Positions 15,656 to 25,635 of a DNA stretch of 64,000 nucleotides are shown here, in pieces. The notes beneath the pieces were generated by a model that ran no database searches, was not told the origin of the DNA, and worked only from the letters and a program-made list of their open reading frames with translations. The translations under genes were made by a program, and so were the position numbers. The DNA is taken from the NCBI GenBank assembly GCA_965647125.1, contig CBFGCD010000007.1, positions 32,190 to 96,189 on the forward strand, read 5' to 3'. Position 1 is the first letter of the stretch; each line of letters begins with the position of its first letter. The stretch is from RUG14156 sp948742005. Its GTDB lineage: Bacteria > Cyanobacteriota > Vampirovibrionia > Gastranaerophilales > Gastranaerophilaceae.

Positions 15656-15845
15656 AATTTTTAAATTGCCTCCGATTTTTTCTATATTTATAGTTATAAC
15701 ATAAAATAACACAAAATATAATCATTTAGAATTAGTACATTTGTATAAATTTACTAAAGTTAATATAGTTAATTAGAATTAGTTAAAACAAGCAAAGAAT
15801 TTTTTTCACGCACTTTATATAAACACAACAATTTATGAGGGAAAA

Positions 15846-16598
15846 ATGATAACAACAAAAATTAATTTAAACACACAATTTAAAAATTCAACACCGACAA
15901 AAAATCAAAATCCGATTCAAAGCTTCCAATTTCTAAAATCCCAAGCTTTAAAATCAGACACAATTAATTTTACTTCTAATAATTTAGAAACGGTAAGTAT
16001 CAACAAACTCAAAAAAATCTGCAATACTTATGATGAAGAAAATAACAATATTTTCCACAAAGCTTCATTTGAAACCTTAAAATCAATAAGTAAAAGGCTT
16101 CCTGCTAAAAAATTGAGTTATTTAATCTGTAAAACAAATCGTTCGGGCGATAATGCTTTTCACACCGCTATGTTTGATAAAGATAAAATAAAATTATTCT
16201 GCGAAATTTTAACAAAAGCCCGGATTAAAAAATGCATAGGTGCTGAAAACGGCTTCAATATATCACCCTTGAAAAATTTTCCTGTCGAAAATCTTGAAAT
16301 TATGCTTGAATGTCTTTCAAAAAAAGATATAGCGGACATTTGTCTTTCTCATAAATACAGAAATAACAACAATATTTTCCACAAAGCAAAAGCTGACAGG
16401 ATTGAGCTTTTGTGTCAAAATTTAGAACAAAAAGATATTAAAAAACTTTGCCAAATGCAAAATCGTGACGGTGATACTCCTTTTCACACTCTTGATAAAG
16501 ATTCAATTAAAGTTTTAATGGAATATTTATCTGAAGACGAAATTCAACAAATCTGTACAATCAAAAACAAAAAAGGACAAACACCTCTTGATTGTTAA
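15846..16598 (+). CDS. Ankyrin-like repeat protein
   Basis: A 250-residue protein with five or six degenerate repeats of about 35 residues. Each begins near NNIFHKA, DNAFHTA or DTPFHTL and is followed by a helix and a (L/I)C-x(4) segment, with QTPLDC closing. The pattern NxxFHxA is close to ankyrin repeats (xTPLHxA), so a helical solenoid for protein binding is likely. The first 45 residues are Asn/Thr-rich and hold INFTS at residues 40-44. SD GAGGG precedes the ATG. Ankyrin-like orphans are often host-contact or secreted proteins; that is inference here. Confidence 0.65.
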   Translation: MITTKINLNTQFKNSTPTKNQNPIQSFQFLKSQALKSDTINFTSNNLETVSINKLKKICNTYDEENNNIFHKASFETLKSISKRLPAKKLSYLICKTNRSGDNAFHTAMFDKDKIKLFCEILTKARIKKCIGAENGFNISPLKNFPVENLEIMLECLSKKDIADICLSHKYRNNNNIFHKAKADRIELLCQNLEQKDIKKLCQMQNRDGDTPFHTLDKDSIKVLMEYLSEDEIQQICTIKNKKGQTPLDC

Positions 16599-16606
16599 AT
16601 AAAATA

Positions 16607-16637
16607 AAAAAGATTGCCTAAATAAGGCAATCTTTTT
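16607..16637. terminator. Bidirectional intrinsic terminator
   Basis: AAAAAGATTGCCT (16607-16619) pairs with AGGCAATCTTTTT (16625-16637) around AAATA, between the convergent ankyrin-like gene and ctp. Confidence 0.9.
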
Positions 16638-16643
16638 CTCATT

Positions 16644-17924
16644 TTATCTGATTTCAATCAATTCCTTATTTTGCAAATTGCCTTGATTGTTACTTTGATT
16701 GTTGGTTGTCGGAGCATATTTTCCAACCTCTTTTTGTAAAATTTCACAAGCCTTTGCAAGCTGCGGGTCTTTATTGTTTTTGACATCTTCCGCGGTTACA
16801 TCAACAACATAATCAGGCGTTATACCTTTTTTATGAATATCTGTTCCGTTAGGCGTCAAATATTTTTGAATCGTAATATGCATCGCAGAACCATCAGGCA
16901 GATTATTTATTTCTTGAACCAAACCTTTTCCGAAAGAATTTTTACCTACAATTGTTGCTCTATGGTTATCTTTCAAAGCACCTGAAAGGATTTCTGATGC
17001 GGATGCAGAGCCTCCGTCAATCAAAACAACAACAGGCTGTTTGGTAGAAACTGTCGAAAGTGAATGCTGGGTTTCTTTATAACCGTCTCTATCAACCGTT
17101 GAAACAATAACTTTTGAACTCAAAAGCATATCCGCAATATAAATCGCATTGTCTAATAATCCGCCCGGATTTGACCTTAAATCAATAATTAAACCATCTT
17201 TATCTTTAAGTTCATTTAATGCTTTTTGAAATTCTGTTGAAGCATTTCTTGAAATAAAAGAGCTTAAACGAATATAGCCCAAATTATCATCAACTTTGCC
17301 GATTTTAGGCGCTTTTGTAGAAACGGATTTAAGTTCAATCTTTGCCCTTGTGACAGTATAAGTTTTATTCTCTTCACCTTTACGTTTAATTAAAAGCTTA
17401 ACCTGTGTACCCTCAGGCCCTCTTATTTGGTCAGCCGCCGCTTCAACTTTAATCCCTTTTGTTGATTTTCCGTCAATTTCAAGGATTTCATCTTCGCTTT
17501 TTAAACCTGCACGCTCGCCAGGTGTATCCTCTAAAGGCGCAATAATTAAAAGCTTTCCGTCACGAACCCCGATTTGAACACCAATGCCGTTTAGAGAACC
17601 TCTTATGCTTTCGGTTTCATCTTTATATTCTTTAGGAGTTAAAAATTTGGTATAAACATCACCCAAAGAATCAACCATCGTTCCTATTGCAACATAAGCA
17701 TCATCTTCATCTTTAATAACAGAGTCATATTTATGGCGCCAACGCTGCCAGTTTTGTTGATTTTGAGTATCATCAACATATTTAGCACTAATCAATCTCC
17801 ATGCTCTGTCATACAATCCTTGCGGAGTAATTGCCATTGCAGGATTTTGAAAATTTGTAACACAAAACAGTACAAAAATAGCGATAAATATCGAAAATCT
17901 TTTAAGCATTTGTTTTAAAGTCAT
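16644..17924 (-). CDS. ctp: Carboxyl-terminal processing protease (S41, CtpA-like)
   Basis: A 426-residue S41 serine protease that trims C-termini of envelope proteins. After a signal peptide ending near PAMA (about residue 27) comes an N-terminal helical domain, a PDZ domain (SLNGIGVQIGV, PGERAGL...DEILEIDG), then the catalytic core. GGSASASEI holds the nucleophile Ser and KNSFGKGLVQ the general-base Lys. Start at ATG 17924 with AAGGAAAG upstream. The tail is Asn/Gln-rich. In Cyanobacteria CtpA matures the D1 protein of photosystem II; with no photosystem expected here, a general envelope role is likely. Confidence 0.93.
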   Translation of the reverse strand: MTLKQMLKRFSIFIAIFVLFCVTNFQNPAMAITPQGLYDRAWRLISAKYVDDTQNQQNWQRWRHKYDSVIKDEDDAYVAIGTMVDSLGDVYTKFLTPKEYKDETESIRGSLNGIGVQIGVRDGKLLIIAPLEDTPGERAGLKSEDEILEIDGKSTKGIKVEAAADQIRGPEGTQVKLLIKRKGEENKTYTVTRAKIELKSVSTKAPKIGKVDDNLGYIRLSSFISRNASTEFQKALNELKDKDGLIIDLRSNPGGLLDNAIYIADMLLSSKVIVSTVDRDGYKETQHSLSTVSTKQPVVVLIDGGSASASEILSGALKDNHRATIVGKNSFGKGLVQEINNLPDGSAMHITIQKYLTPNGTDIHKKGITPDYVVDVTAEDVKNNKDPQLAKACEILQKEVGKYAPTTNNQSNNQGNLQNKELIEIR

Positions 17925-18065
17925 AAATCTTTCCTTTTTATACAAATTATATTATAACAAAACTATTTTTGTTTTCTACATAAAAAATAATAATACTATA
18001 TAATTCTTTAGGATTACAAATTTAAAAAGGCTTTAAACCTACGTAAAATCAAGAAAAAAGAAAAA

Positions 18066-19616
18066 TTATTTTTTGAAAAATTTATGAAAATATTTCTTAA
18101 ACAAAAACACTCCGCCGCCCAAAAGCGCAAACAGTGCTATGACTATTGCAAAAGCTTTATTTTTAGAGAATTTTTTACTGTTTTGTTTAACTTGATTTTG
18201 CGCTTGTTCTAAAATTTCATTTGCTGCGGTTTTAACCGTTTGCTTTATTATATCCGATTCATTTAAAACCGATGCTTCTTTTAAAGAATCTGTTTCAAAT
18301 ATCTCTTTTGCAGATTCATATCTTGCTCTATATACCTGTTTAAAATCTATTTCCTCAACTACATCTTTTGAAGCAGAAACTTCAGCATTTAATTTATTTT
18401 CATCAAGCAAGGAAATGAATTCTTTTGTCTGCATAAAAGGTTCTGATTCTCTTGAGTCCATAAGATAAAAATATTCCAGGGAAAGTTTTTGCTTAATATC
18501 ATCCGCAGCTTCAGACAAGCAATATTTATCAATAATTTCCCCATCAACAGCATTAAGCTCTTCAAAAGCTTCAACTCCGCCTACAAAAGCCTTTTCATCT
18601 TCTGTTGTAAAACTGTTGAATAAATTTGAAATCTTATCAACATAAACGCCCAAATCCGCTTTTGCTTTTTTCAAGAAATTTACTTGTTCCGCTCCAACAC
18701 CCATTTCATCAAGATCAATGGTTCTGCAAATTCTGTGCGATTTCATAATGCCTTTTTCTGTTGATTTCACCATAGGATTAGGCGCTCCGCCAAGGAAAAA
18801 AGCACCGTATTCAGGGCAGGATTGATTTAAGATATATTTCATGTGTCCGATGTTTTCAAAAGAATTTTTATCTTTATCAATCATAGAATCTATATCCTTT
18901 GATAAAAGCAGGGTAGGACGATTGTTTTCTTTAAATCTTTTTTGTGTTTTTGATAACACTTTAGCAAGATATTCAATATTTTCATCAGCAATTAACTTAG
19001 TTTCAGGACAATAAATCGGCGCATTTAAAACTTCCGTATCAAAACAATAGCTTTCGCGCATCATATCACGATAATTAAAAATATCGCTTAATGCTTCTTT
19101 CATATCCCACTTTGCCCTTGTATAAAAAGGATATAAAAACGCCATTTCATCTGCAAGATTTTTATCCTTGCTTATAAAAAGAGCTCCGCCGTTTTCTGTA
19201 GAATAATGCGTATTTTTGCCAAAAATTTCTTTTATTTCATTAAACCTTGAATATCTTTCAAAATCTTCAAAAGCTTCTTTCAAAGGATGCATTTTATCAG
19301 TCATCATCCTAAGCTGAAAAGCATCAAAAGTCATTTTATCATCAGAAGATAAATTAGCGTTTTCTTGAATATTGACAATTTTAGAAAAAATTTCTTCTGT
19401 TTTTGCTTTGTAGTCTGCTTGTTTTATTTTGCCAATCAAAGCATTTCTTTTTTTCATTAAACGTGATAATTCTGCAGGAAAAATTTCAGCCGTATCAGAA
19501 TCAAGAGAAGATTTAATATCCCCGCAAAAAGAAAGAGGAGGTTTTTTGTTATTTTCAATTTTTTTATTGTTAATATTGAAACTTGCAGCGTTTAGTAAAA
19601 TCGGATTAATATTCAT
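18066..19616 (-). CDS. AAA-like protein without Walker motifs, C-terminal membrane anchor
   Basis: A 516-residue protein, last in the triad read from 21956. A segment near residue 230 (RPTLLLSKDIDSMIDKDK, then IGHMKYIL) aligns by eye with the Walker B region of the AAA+ protein at 19617 and with the same part of the protein at 20928. Here it has no acidic Walker B pair and no P-loop upstream. A membrane helix (about residues 494-512) and a Lys/Phe tail end the protein. LSFCG at residues 28-32 matches the window's short N-terminal motif. Its ATG directly follows the TAG of the upstream gene. Function unknown. Confidence 0.6.
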   Translation of the reverse strand: MNINPILLNAASFNINNKKIENNKKPPLSFCGDIKSSLDSDTAEIFPAELSRLMKKRNALIGKIKQADYKAKTEEIFSKIVNIQENANLSSDDKMTFDAFQLRMMTDKMHPLKEAFEDFERYSRFNEIKEIFGKNTHYSTENGGALFISKDKNLADEMAFLYPFYTRAKWDMKEALSDIFNYRDMMRESYCFDTEVLNAPIYCPETKLIADENIEYLAKVLSKTQKRFKENNRPTLLLSKDIDSMIDKDKNSFENIGHMKYILNQSCPEYGAFFLGGAPNPMVKSTEKGIMKSHRICRTIDLDEMGVGAEQVNFLKKAKADLGVYVDKISNLFNSFTTEDEKAFVGGVEAFEELNAVDGEIIDKYCLSEAADDIKQKLSLEYFYLMDSRESEPFMQTKEFISLLDENKLNAEVSASKDVVEEIDFKQVYRARYESAKEIFETDSLKEASVLNESDIIKQTVKTAANEILEQAQNQVKQNSKKFSKNKAFAIVIALFALLGGGVFLFKKYFHKFFKK

Positions 19617-20918
19617 CTAGCCCCCCATGAGCATTTTATACTGATTTTGAAACATTAGTATGTCCTGTTCGTCTAGTTCGGGTTTAATTTGAGCACTTTG
19701 AATAAAACTTATAATTTCTTTTTGCGAAAGAAAAGATTTGTTGTATTTTTTTACCATTTGTGAAAACAAATCCACAATCTGTCCGTTACTGTATTTGCGC
19801 TCAAAATTTTCTTCTACTTTTCTAATTTCTTTTACCATTTCATCATAATCAACATCTGATTTTGCAACATCTTCAAAATAAAATTGGAGCATTGCTTTTA
19901 AATTTTTATCGTCAGGAATATCTATTGACATTACAATAGGAAAAGCCTGTTGACCGCCGACACCTATCCCTAATCTTTCAGGATTATTTGTAGCGGCAAA
20001 AACAGTAGTATGAAGCCCCCAGGAACAAACCCCGGTAAATGCTGCGAAATCTTGTCTTATGCTTTGGGAGGAATTGTTTGAAACATATCTGTCTAATTCA
20101 TCAATAAAAATAATTGTCCTCTGACCTGTTTTTTTAAAATGTTCTTCTGCTTCATAACCAAGGTCATACAAATCATGAACAAAAGTTTTATTATTCATTG
20201 ATTTATATTCAACAAATCTGCAATCAGCCTCTTTTGCAACACTTTTGCTTATATGTGTTTTACCATTATTCCAAGGCCCGAAAAACAACACGCTTCCAAC
20301 AACATTAGCTTCCTGTCCGTTTTTTTCTTTATAAACTTCATGCACAAAAACATTGTCAAGAACCTCTTTTTCTTTATCATATCCTGCAATTGCCGAAAAA
20401 TCGCCTCTTGATTTTTTGTCTTTTATTGCCGCCTTTGCAGCACTTGCAGATTGAAGAGATTTTCTGTATTTATAAAAAGTTGCAAGTTCATAAATCAACA
20501 TTTTTTCTTTAGTATCTTCAAGTTTATTTTCAGCCTCTTTAATGAGTTCGTTTTTAATTTCATCAATATTACTGTGTTTAAGAATGTTTGCTACTTCTTC
20601 TTGTCTTTTTTTATTAATTTCATCAGCCGCAATATCTTTTAAATAAGATTTTAAAATACGTGTGGTAAAAGAATTTTCTGCCTCTGAATCAATCTGCGCA
20701 AAACGATTTTTTAATTGGGCATTATATTTTTCTTCCACCCGGCGGACTTTTTCTTGAAAAAAATCCTCATTTATACTTTCGGCTTCTTTTACTAATTTAT
20801 CAATTTCGTATGAAACTGTATCATAAGAAACTTGCCGCGGGTCTTGTTGTTTTTGAAGATTAGTATTAAAAACTTTTATTCCTTTATAATTAATATTTCC
20901 AATATTTGCTATTTTCAT
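19617..20918 (-). CDS. AAA+ ATPase, active member of the triad
   Basis: A 433-residue AAA+ protein. Walker A reads GPWNNGKT (about residue 213) and Walker B IIFIDELD (about residue 266), followed by a sensor-1-like FAATNNPE and an arginine-rich C-terminal helical domain. Preceding it is a long Glu/Lys-rich helical region (residues 25-140, coiled coil likely). INYKG at residues 9-13 matches the short N-terminal motif. GGAGAG upstream of the ATG overlaps the stop of the preceding gene, so it is co-translated. The neighbours are two AAA-like proteins lacking the motifs, which suggests a hetero-oligomer in which this subunit hydrolyses ATP. The substrate is unknown. Confidence 0.75.
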   Translation of the reverse strand: MKIANIGNINYKGIKVFNTNLQKQQDPRQVSYDTVSYEIDKLVKEAESINEDFFQEKVRRVEEKYNAQLKNRFAQIDSEAENSFTTRILKSYLKDIAADEINKKRQEEVANILKHSNIDEIKNELIKEAENKLEDTKEKMLIYELATFYKYRKSLQSASAAKAAIKDKKSRGDFSAIAGYDKEKEVLDNVFVHEVYKEKNGQEANVVGSVLFFGPWNNGKTHISKSVAKEADCRFVEYKSMNNKTFVHDLYDLGYEAEEHFKKTGQRTIIFIDELDRYVSNNSSQSIRQDFAAFTGVCSWGLHTTVFAATNNPERLGIGVGGQQAFPIVMSIDIPDDKNLKAMLQFYFEDVAKSDVDYDEMVKEIRKVEENFERKYSNGQIVDLFSQMVKKYNKSFLSQKEIISFIQSAQIKPELDEQDILMFQNQYKMLMGG

Positions 20919-20927
20919 CTTCTCTCC

Positions 20928-21956
20928 TCAATCCCCCAAAACCATTCCTGCACGGTTTGAACTCAATACGCCTTTGTCAATATGGGGTATTTTTTCAGGG
21001 TTTATATAATATACAACAGTGGTGTGAAATTCTCTATCGGCAGCCTGCAGAAGATATTTCATCTGCGCAATATCTTCACTTGTGTTTTTACGCGTATCGG
21101 CAAGGTCATCCAAATGAGGAACAAAAAGAATTGAGCGTTTATTTGTTTTTTCAAATTTTTCTTTAGCATTTAATAATTCTTGCTGAAATTTATCCCTATA
21201 TTCATCTAAATTAGAATATCTTCCCTCAATAAAACCAATATCGGCATCAGACAATATTTTCCCAAGCCAATTTACACTTTCATAAACCATTTCACGGTCA
21301 TTTTCAATAAATACAATACAATTCGGCAACAGGGTATTTTTACCTTCTTGCGAGTTCACAAAATCCGCCGCAAAAATTCTTAATTCATATTTATAGCCTA
21401 AAAGTTTCTCATAATTCTTTTTCTTTTCTTTAAAAGCATCTACTTTCTGCTGAAAATAACTTTTTTGAGAATCATCAACTTTCGAATACCTGTTTCTGCC
21501 AATTCCGATAAAACTTTCAAAAACATCCACAGGCTCGTAATCCAAACTCTTTTGAGATTTATTTTTTTCAAAATATGGAATTGGAACTTGTGCATAAGTA
21601 TCTTTTAAATATCCGACAGGACCTATTAAATCCAATCTGTTAAGAACAGTGTTTACAAGCTCTCTATTACCTGCCTCCAGCTCAATTCGCAAAAGTCTGA
21701 ATAATTGAGCATCTTTAGTGTCGTAATATTGAGTTCTTCCCGTACAAACTTCCACATCTTGAAAATTATTATATTTTTCAATAATTTCATCTGCTGCTTT
21801 TGATGTTGAAAAATCAACATTATCATATTTTGAATTAATTATTTTTTTATTTGCAGTGAATGATAAATGATTTTGATATATTTTATTTACATTCGGTTTT
21901 ATCCTTTGTCTGAATTGCGCAGGATATGATGATATCTTTGTATTTATACCTAACAA
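20928..21956 (-). CDS. Degenerate AAA-like protein of the triad
   Basis: A 342-residue protein, first read in the triad. Near residues 280-320 a strand SILFVPHLDDLAD and then DREFHTTVVYYINPEKIPHI correspond to the Walker B and sensor-1 strands of the ATPase at 19617. The acidic Walker B pair is changed to His-Leu and no GxxxxGK(T/S) loop is present, so it should not hydrolyse ATP. LSFTA at residues 31-35 matches the N-terminal motif. It ends 9 nt before the AAA+ gene. A structural or substrate-binding subunit is the likely role. Confidence 0.6.
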   Translation of the reverse strand: MLGINTKISSYPAQFRQRIKPNVNKIYQNHLSFTANKKIINSKYDNVDFSTSKAADEIIEKYNNFQDVEVCTGRTQYYDTKDAQLFRLLRIELEAGNRELVNTVLNRLDLIGPVGYLKDTYAQVPIPYFEKNKSQKSLDYEPVDVFESFIGIGRNRYSKVDDSQKSYFQQKVDAFKEKKKNYEKLLGYKYELRIFAADFVNSQEGKNTLLPNCIVFIENDREMVYESVNWLGKILSDADIGFIEGRYSNLDEYRDKFQQELLNAKEKFEKTNKRSILFVPHLDDLADTRKNTSEDIAQMKYLLQAADREFHTTVVYYINPEKIPHIDKGVLSSNRAGMVLGD

Positions 21957-22079
21957 AATGCCTCCCTGTATGCTTTTTTATTACTAATATAGTATTTTAA
22001 AAATAAAATGATAGCAATGTATTTTATATACTTTTTTAATATAATTTTACAAATGTAGTCAAATCCTAAATATTTTGAA

Positions 22080-22108
22080 TTGACAAGCTTTAAAAAAAAT
22101 TCTAAAAT
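22080..22108 (+). promoter_or_regulatory. Sigma-70-type promoter of the HD-GYP gene
   Basis: TTGACA (22080-22085) and TAAAAT (22103-22108) with a 17-nt spacer; predicted start near 22115, giving a leader of about 12 nt. Confidence 0.65.
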
Positions 22109-22126
22109 ATCATGGGATAGATTAGA

Positions 22127-23890
22127 ATGGTTAAACTTAAAAATATCAGCAAAAATAACTATAACGATATAAAAAATTGTCTTGTGGACTCTTTTTTCGA
22201 TATTTTCTGCCAAAATTCCCGCGGCAAATCCTTTTCAAACAGCGAATTAACTTCACTGCACAAAAGTGCGATTGCAAACAAATTTTTTGACCTTGTTTCA
22301 ATAATAATGTCATATATTGCAATCAACAATTACAAACAAGGTGCAAGATATTATCAGACACTTAATTTATTAAACGATTCTAAATATCTCGCCAACTCCT
22401 CTTCAAGCGCAATTGCACAAAAAATAAACCTTTTTTGCGCAGGATTGATTGAATATTACGAAAAAAACACAGATATCGCACTTAATTTAATAAACGCAAG
22501 CCTTTATATCAAATTAAAAGACGAAAAAAGGCTTGATGAAGCTATTTACACATTCAAACAAAAAATCGAAAACGAAAACACAAAAAAAGCAATTCCCGCA
22601 ATACCCCCATCTTTTATCCCAAACGAAATCAAAGACAGCGCCCTTTTGGCACTCTTACAGGTTGGCAGGACAATCGCAATTGAAACAAATATTGATAATC
22701 TCTTAACTATTATCGCCCAACAAATCCAACAAGCACTTGGCGCAGACCGCTGTACCGTGTTTTTGCTTGATGATGAACACAACGAGCTCTGGAGCAAAGT
22801 TGCACTCGGACTTGAAAGCAGGGAAATCCGTTTCAGCGCAAACAAAGGTTTAGCAGGACATGTCGCACTTTCAGGCGAAACAATAAACATCAAAAACGCT
22901 TATGAAAGCGAATATTTCAACAAAGAAATAGACCTTGAAACAGGATACAAAACAAGAAACATTCTTTGTATGCCGATAAGAAATCTCTCACATCAAATTG
23001 TCGGCGTTTTTCAGGTGCTGAATAAAATCGAGGGTGATTTTACCCAAAAAGACGAAGATTTATTAATCGCAATCGGTTCAAGCGCAGGAATCGCACTTGA
23101 AAATGCTAATTTGTTCAACAAACAAAAAAAACTGATAGAAGAACAAAAAAACCTCTTCACAAGCTTTATAAACGCCCTTTCCGCTTCAATTGACGCCAGA
23201 GATAAAATCACCTCCGGACATTCAAAAAGAGTAATGATGTATGCAGGTTTAATTTGCGACAAATGCAAATTAAGCGAAAAAGAAAAAGAAACAATCAAAA
23301 ACGCCTCGCTTCTGCATGATATCGGCAAAATCGGAATAAAAGATTCAATTTTGCAAAAAGAGGGAAAATTAACAAAAGACGAATACGAACACATCAAAGA
23401 ACACGTCAAAATCACTCATAATATTTTAAAAGAAGTATATATTTCAAAAAACTTCAAAGAAGTAGCCTCAATCGCCTCTTCTCACCATGAAAAGTTTGAC
23501 GGAAGCGGATATTTTAAAGGCTTAAAAGGAGAACAAATCCCCTTTGGCGGAAGAATCTTATCTGTTTGTGATGTTTTTGATGCAATAACTTCAAAAAGAC
23601 ACTACCGCGACAAAATGGAAATAAAAGATGCACTTGATATTATAATAAATGGAAAAAACAACCATTTTGACGAAAATATCACAAACGCCTTTTTAAATAT
23701 TTCAACTTATGATATTCTTAACGTAATGCTTTCAAATACAAATTGTAAAATCCTCCAAAAGGAAGAAAATCTTTTAAAGGAGTTTAATTTAAACGAATTA
23801 TATGATATTGTTAATAATAAAGATACTGCCATCAGCAAGCAAAAAAAATTAATCAGAACTTTTAATAAATATTATCGTTATAATTCTTAA
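22127..23890 (+). CDS. GAF domain and HD-GYP phosphodiesterase
   Basis: A 587-residue cytosolic signalling protein. Residues 1-150 are a helical region of unknown fold. A GAF sensor domain follows at about 170-330 (ALGADRCTVFLLDDEH, ANKGLAGHVALSGETINI). The HD-GYP domain spans about 345-530, with HD in LLHDIGKIGI (about residue 397) and the second motif HHEKFDGSGYFKGL. HD-GYP enzymes hydrolyse cyclic di-GMP. The GYP element reads GYF, so Phe replaces Pro; the metal-binding His and Asp residues seen are kept. It has its own promoter and is followed by a TPR protein 12 nt downstream. Confidence 0.88.
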   Translation: MVKLKNISKNNYNDIKNCLVDSFFDIFCQNSRGKSFSNSELTSLHKSAIANKFFDLVSIIMSYIAINNYKQGARYYQTLNLLNDSKYLANSSSSAIAQKINLFCAGLIEYYEKNTDIALNLINASLYIKLKDEKRLDEAIYTFKQKIENENTKKAIPAIPPSFIPNEIKDSALLALLQVGRTIAIETNIDNLLTIIAQQIQQALGADRCTVFLLDDEHNELWSKVALGLESREIRFSANKGLAGHVALSGETINIKNAYESEYFNKEIDLETGYKTRNILCMPIRNLSHQIVGVFQVLNKIEGDFTQKDEDLLIAIGSSAGIALENANLFNKQKKLIEEQKNLFTSFINALSASIDARDKITSGHSKRVMMYAGLICDKCKLSEKEKETIKNASLLHDIGKIGIKDSILQKEGKLTKDEYEHIKEHVKITHNILKEVYISKNFKEVASIASSHHEKFDGSGYFKGLKGEQIPFGGRILSVCDVFDAITSKRHYRDKMEIKDALDIIINGKNNHFDENITNAFLNISTYDILNVMLSNTNCKILQKEENLLKEFNLNELYDIVNNKDTAISKQKKLIRTFNKYYRYNS

Positions 23891-23902
23891 AAAGGGTTAG
23901 AA

Positions 23903-25633
23903 GTGTCAAAAAGGAATGAAAAAAAGAATATAATTATCTCATTATTTCTTTTATTCTTCATCTTACAAAGCACAAATGCGCAAGGTGAAGAAAATTTTTC
24001 AATGCCGCAAGATGACACAAAAATCCAAAACACAATACCTAATCTCAAACCACACATTGAACCGCAATTAAAACCCCAAATAACCCCCGAAGAAATCCAA
24101 AGCGCAAAACCCCAATTAAAACCAAAAGGAGAATATTTCAACCTTGCAAATATCGTTGACAACATCATGAACAACGAAGCAAAGCCTAATTATTCTCAAA
24201 GCGAAAATATTGCAGATAAAAAAGCAAAGACAAGAAAAGATTTTCTTCAAATAACCGAAAAATTCAATCAAGGAAATGCTTCGGTTGCTTATGATGAGTA
24301 TGAAAAGCTGCTTGATGAAATAAATACAGATACAGCTTTGTTATCAATCGCTAAAATATTCTATGAAATAGGCTTTTTCTCCCTTGGAAACAAAGCCTTG
24401 CAAAAAATTTCCTACCAAACGCAATATCAAGACAACATCGCAGATTTAGAAAATTGTTATCTTCCGAAAACAAATTTATCAAAAGAAGAAGAAATTTATT
24501 TTGCTAAAATATACAGCAGCATCTATTTTGATAACAGTGCAATTGAAAGCGCGAGCGAACTTTCAAGCAAAAAACAAAAATATCAAAAAAACGATTTTTA
24601 TAACTTCATCTTAGCGCGTGCTTATCTTCAATCAAAAAAATACAGCGATTCAATAAGCTTTATCAATAAAGCAATTTCGATTGCGCCAAATAATCTCCAA
24701 TATCAAATTTTTAAAATTGATGCACTTACCAATGCAAAAAAATACCAAGATGCACTAAAAATTATCCAAAAGCTTGAAAATCAGCCTAACAATATTAATT
24801 TTGTTCAAAAAATCAAAACCCAAAAAGAACACATTCTGGCACAGGCAACAAAAAACGACACCGCAAAAAAATATCACACCCTGCAAAAAACTTTTATCGA
24901 GGGAAACTACGAAAAAGTTAAAAAAGACAGCCAAAATATCTTAAATTTTGATAAAGACAACTCTCAAATCATCACAATGTACGCCAAAAGCGAACTTGCA
25001 CTTGGAAACATTGAGCGTGCCAATACATTTTTTGTTAATTCATACAAAATCGAAAAAAACAACATCGAAACAATAACAGGCCTAGGCGACATTAAATTTC
25101 TCCATGCGGATTATAAAAATTCCGTTAAAATGTACAAAAAGGCTTTCAAAAAAGACCCTGAAAACTATGAAACAATAATCAAACTTGCAACCGCACAAAG
25201 AGAATACGCCAAAAGCCCCAAAGACCTTAGAAAACTAGAACAAAAACTTGATAAAATGCCTAAAAGCGCCTATCTTGATTATTACAAAAGCGCATTAAGC
25301 ATTGCGCAAAAAAACGATGTTCTAAAAGAAGATTTCCTAAAACGCGTTCTTCTGATTAACCCGATGCATGAAAATACACTGGGGGCTTTAGTAGAATTAT
25401 ATTTAAAAAACAACAATTTCACACTAGCCAAAAACTTAATTTCATCAACCGCAATAACGCTGGAAAAAAACTACTACTATTACTATCTTTGCGGTTTATA
25501 CAACCAGGCGCTCAATAAAAAACGTGATGCAATCCAATTTTATAAAACTTCGCTTAATTTAAACCCCTCCTTTGAAATTGCCAATATCAAACTTTTAAAA
25601 CTAATTCCCGATAACCTTGATGAGGAAATATAA
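23903..25633 (+). CDS. Secreted or lipid-free periplasmic TPR protein
   Basis: A 576-residue protein with a Sec signal peptide (KKNIIISLFLLFFILQ, cleavage near NAQG), a Pro/Lys/Gln-rich linker of about 50 residues containing LKP-H/Q repeats, then a tetratricopeptide solenoid of roughly eight to ten units (for example YLQSKKYSDSISFINKAISI and YYKSALSI). The start is GTG with AAGGG 6 nt upstream. It lies between the HD-GYP gene and comM on one transcript, separated by 12 nt and 2 nt. TPR proteins of this type scaffold envelope complexes; the partner is unknown. Confidence 0.8.
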   Translation: MSKRNEKKNIIISLFLLFFILQSTNAQGEENFSMPQDDTKIQNTIPNLKPHIEPQLKPQITPEEIQSAKPQLKPKGEYFNLANIVDNIMNNEAKPNYSQSENIADKKAKTRKDFLQITEKFNQGNASVAYDEYEKLLDEINTDTALLSIAKIFYEIGFFSLGNKALQKISYQTQYQDNIADLENCYLPKTNLSKEEEIYFAKIYSSIYFDNSAIESASELSSKKQKYQKNDFYNFILARAYLQSKKYSDSISFINKAISIAPNNLQYQIFKIDALTNAKKYQDALKIIQKLENQPNNINFVQKIKTQKEHILAQATKNDTAKKYHTLQKTFIEGNYEKVKKDSQNILNFDKDNSQIITMYAKSELALGNIERANTFFVNSYKIEKNNIETITGLGDIKFLHADYKNSVKMYKKAFKKDPENYETIIKLATAQREYAKSPKDLRKLEQKLDKMPKSAYLDYYKSALSIAQKNDVLKEDFLKRVLLINPMHENTLGALVELYLKNNNFTLAKNLISSTAITLEKNYYYYYLCGLYNQALNKKRDAIQFYKTSLNLNPSFEIANIKLLKLIPDNLDEEI

Positions 25634-25635
25634 AA

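Noticed and set aside
21950..22213. 87-codon minus-strand frame upstream of the AAA triad
   Set aside because: It overlaps the start of the HD-GYP gene and its promoter; no SD and no coding character.
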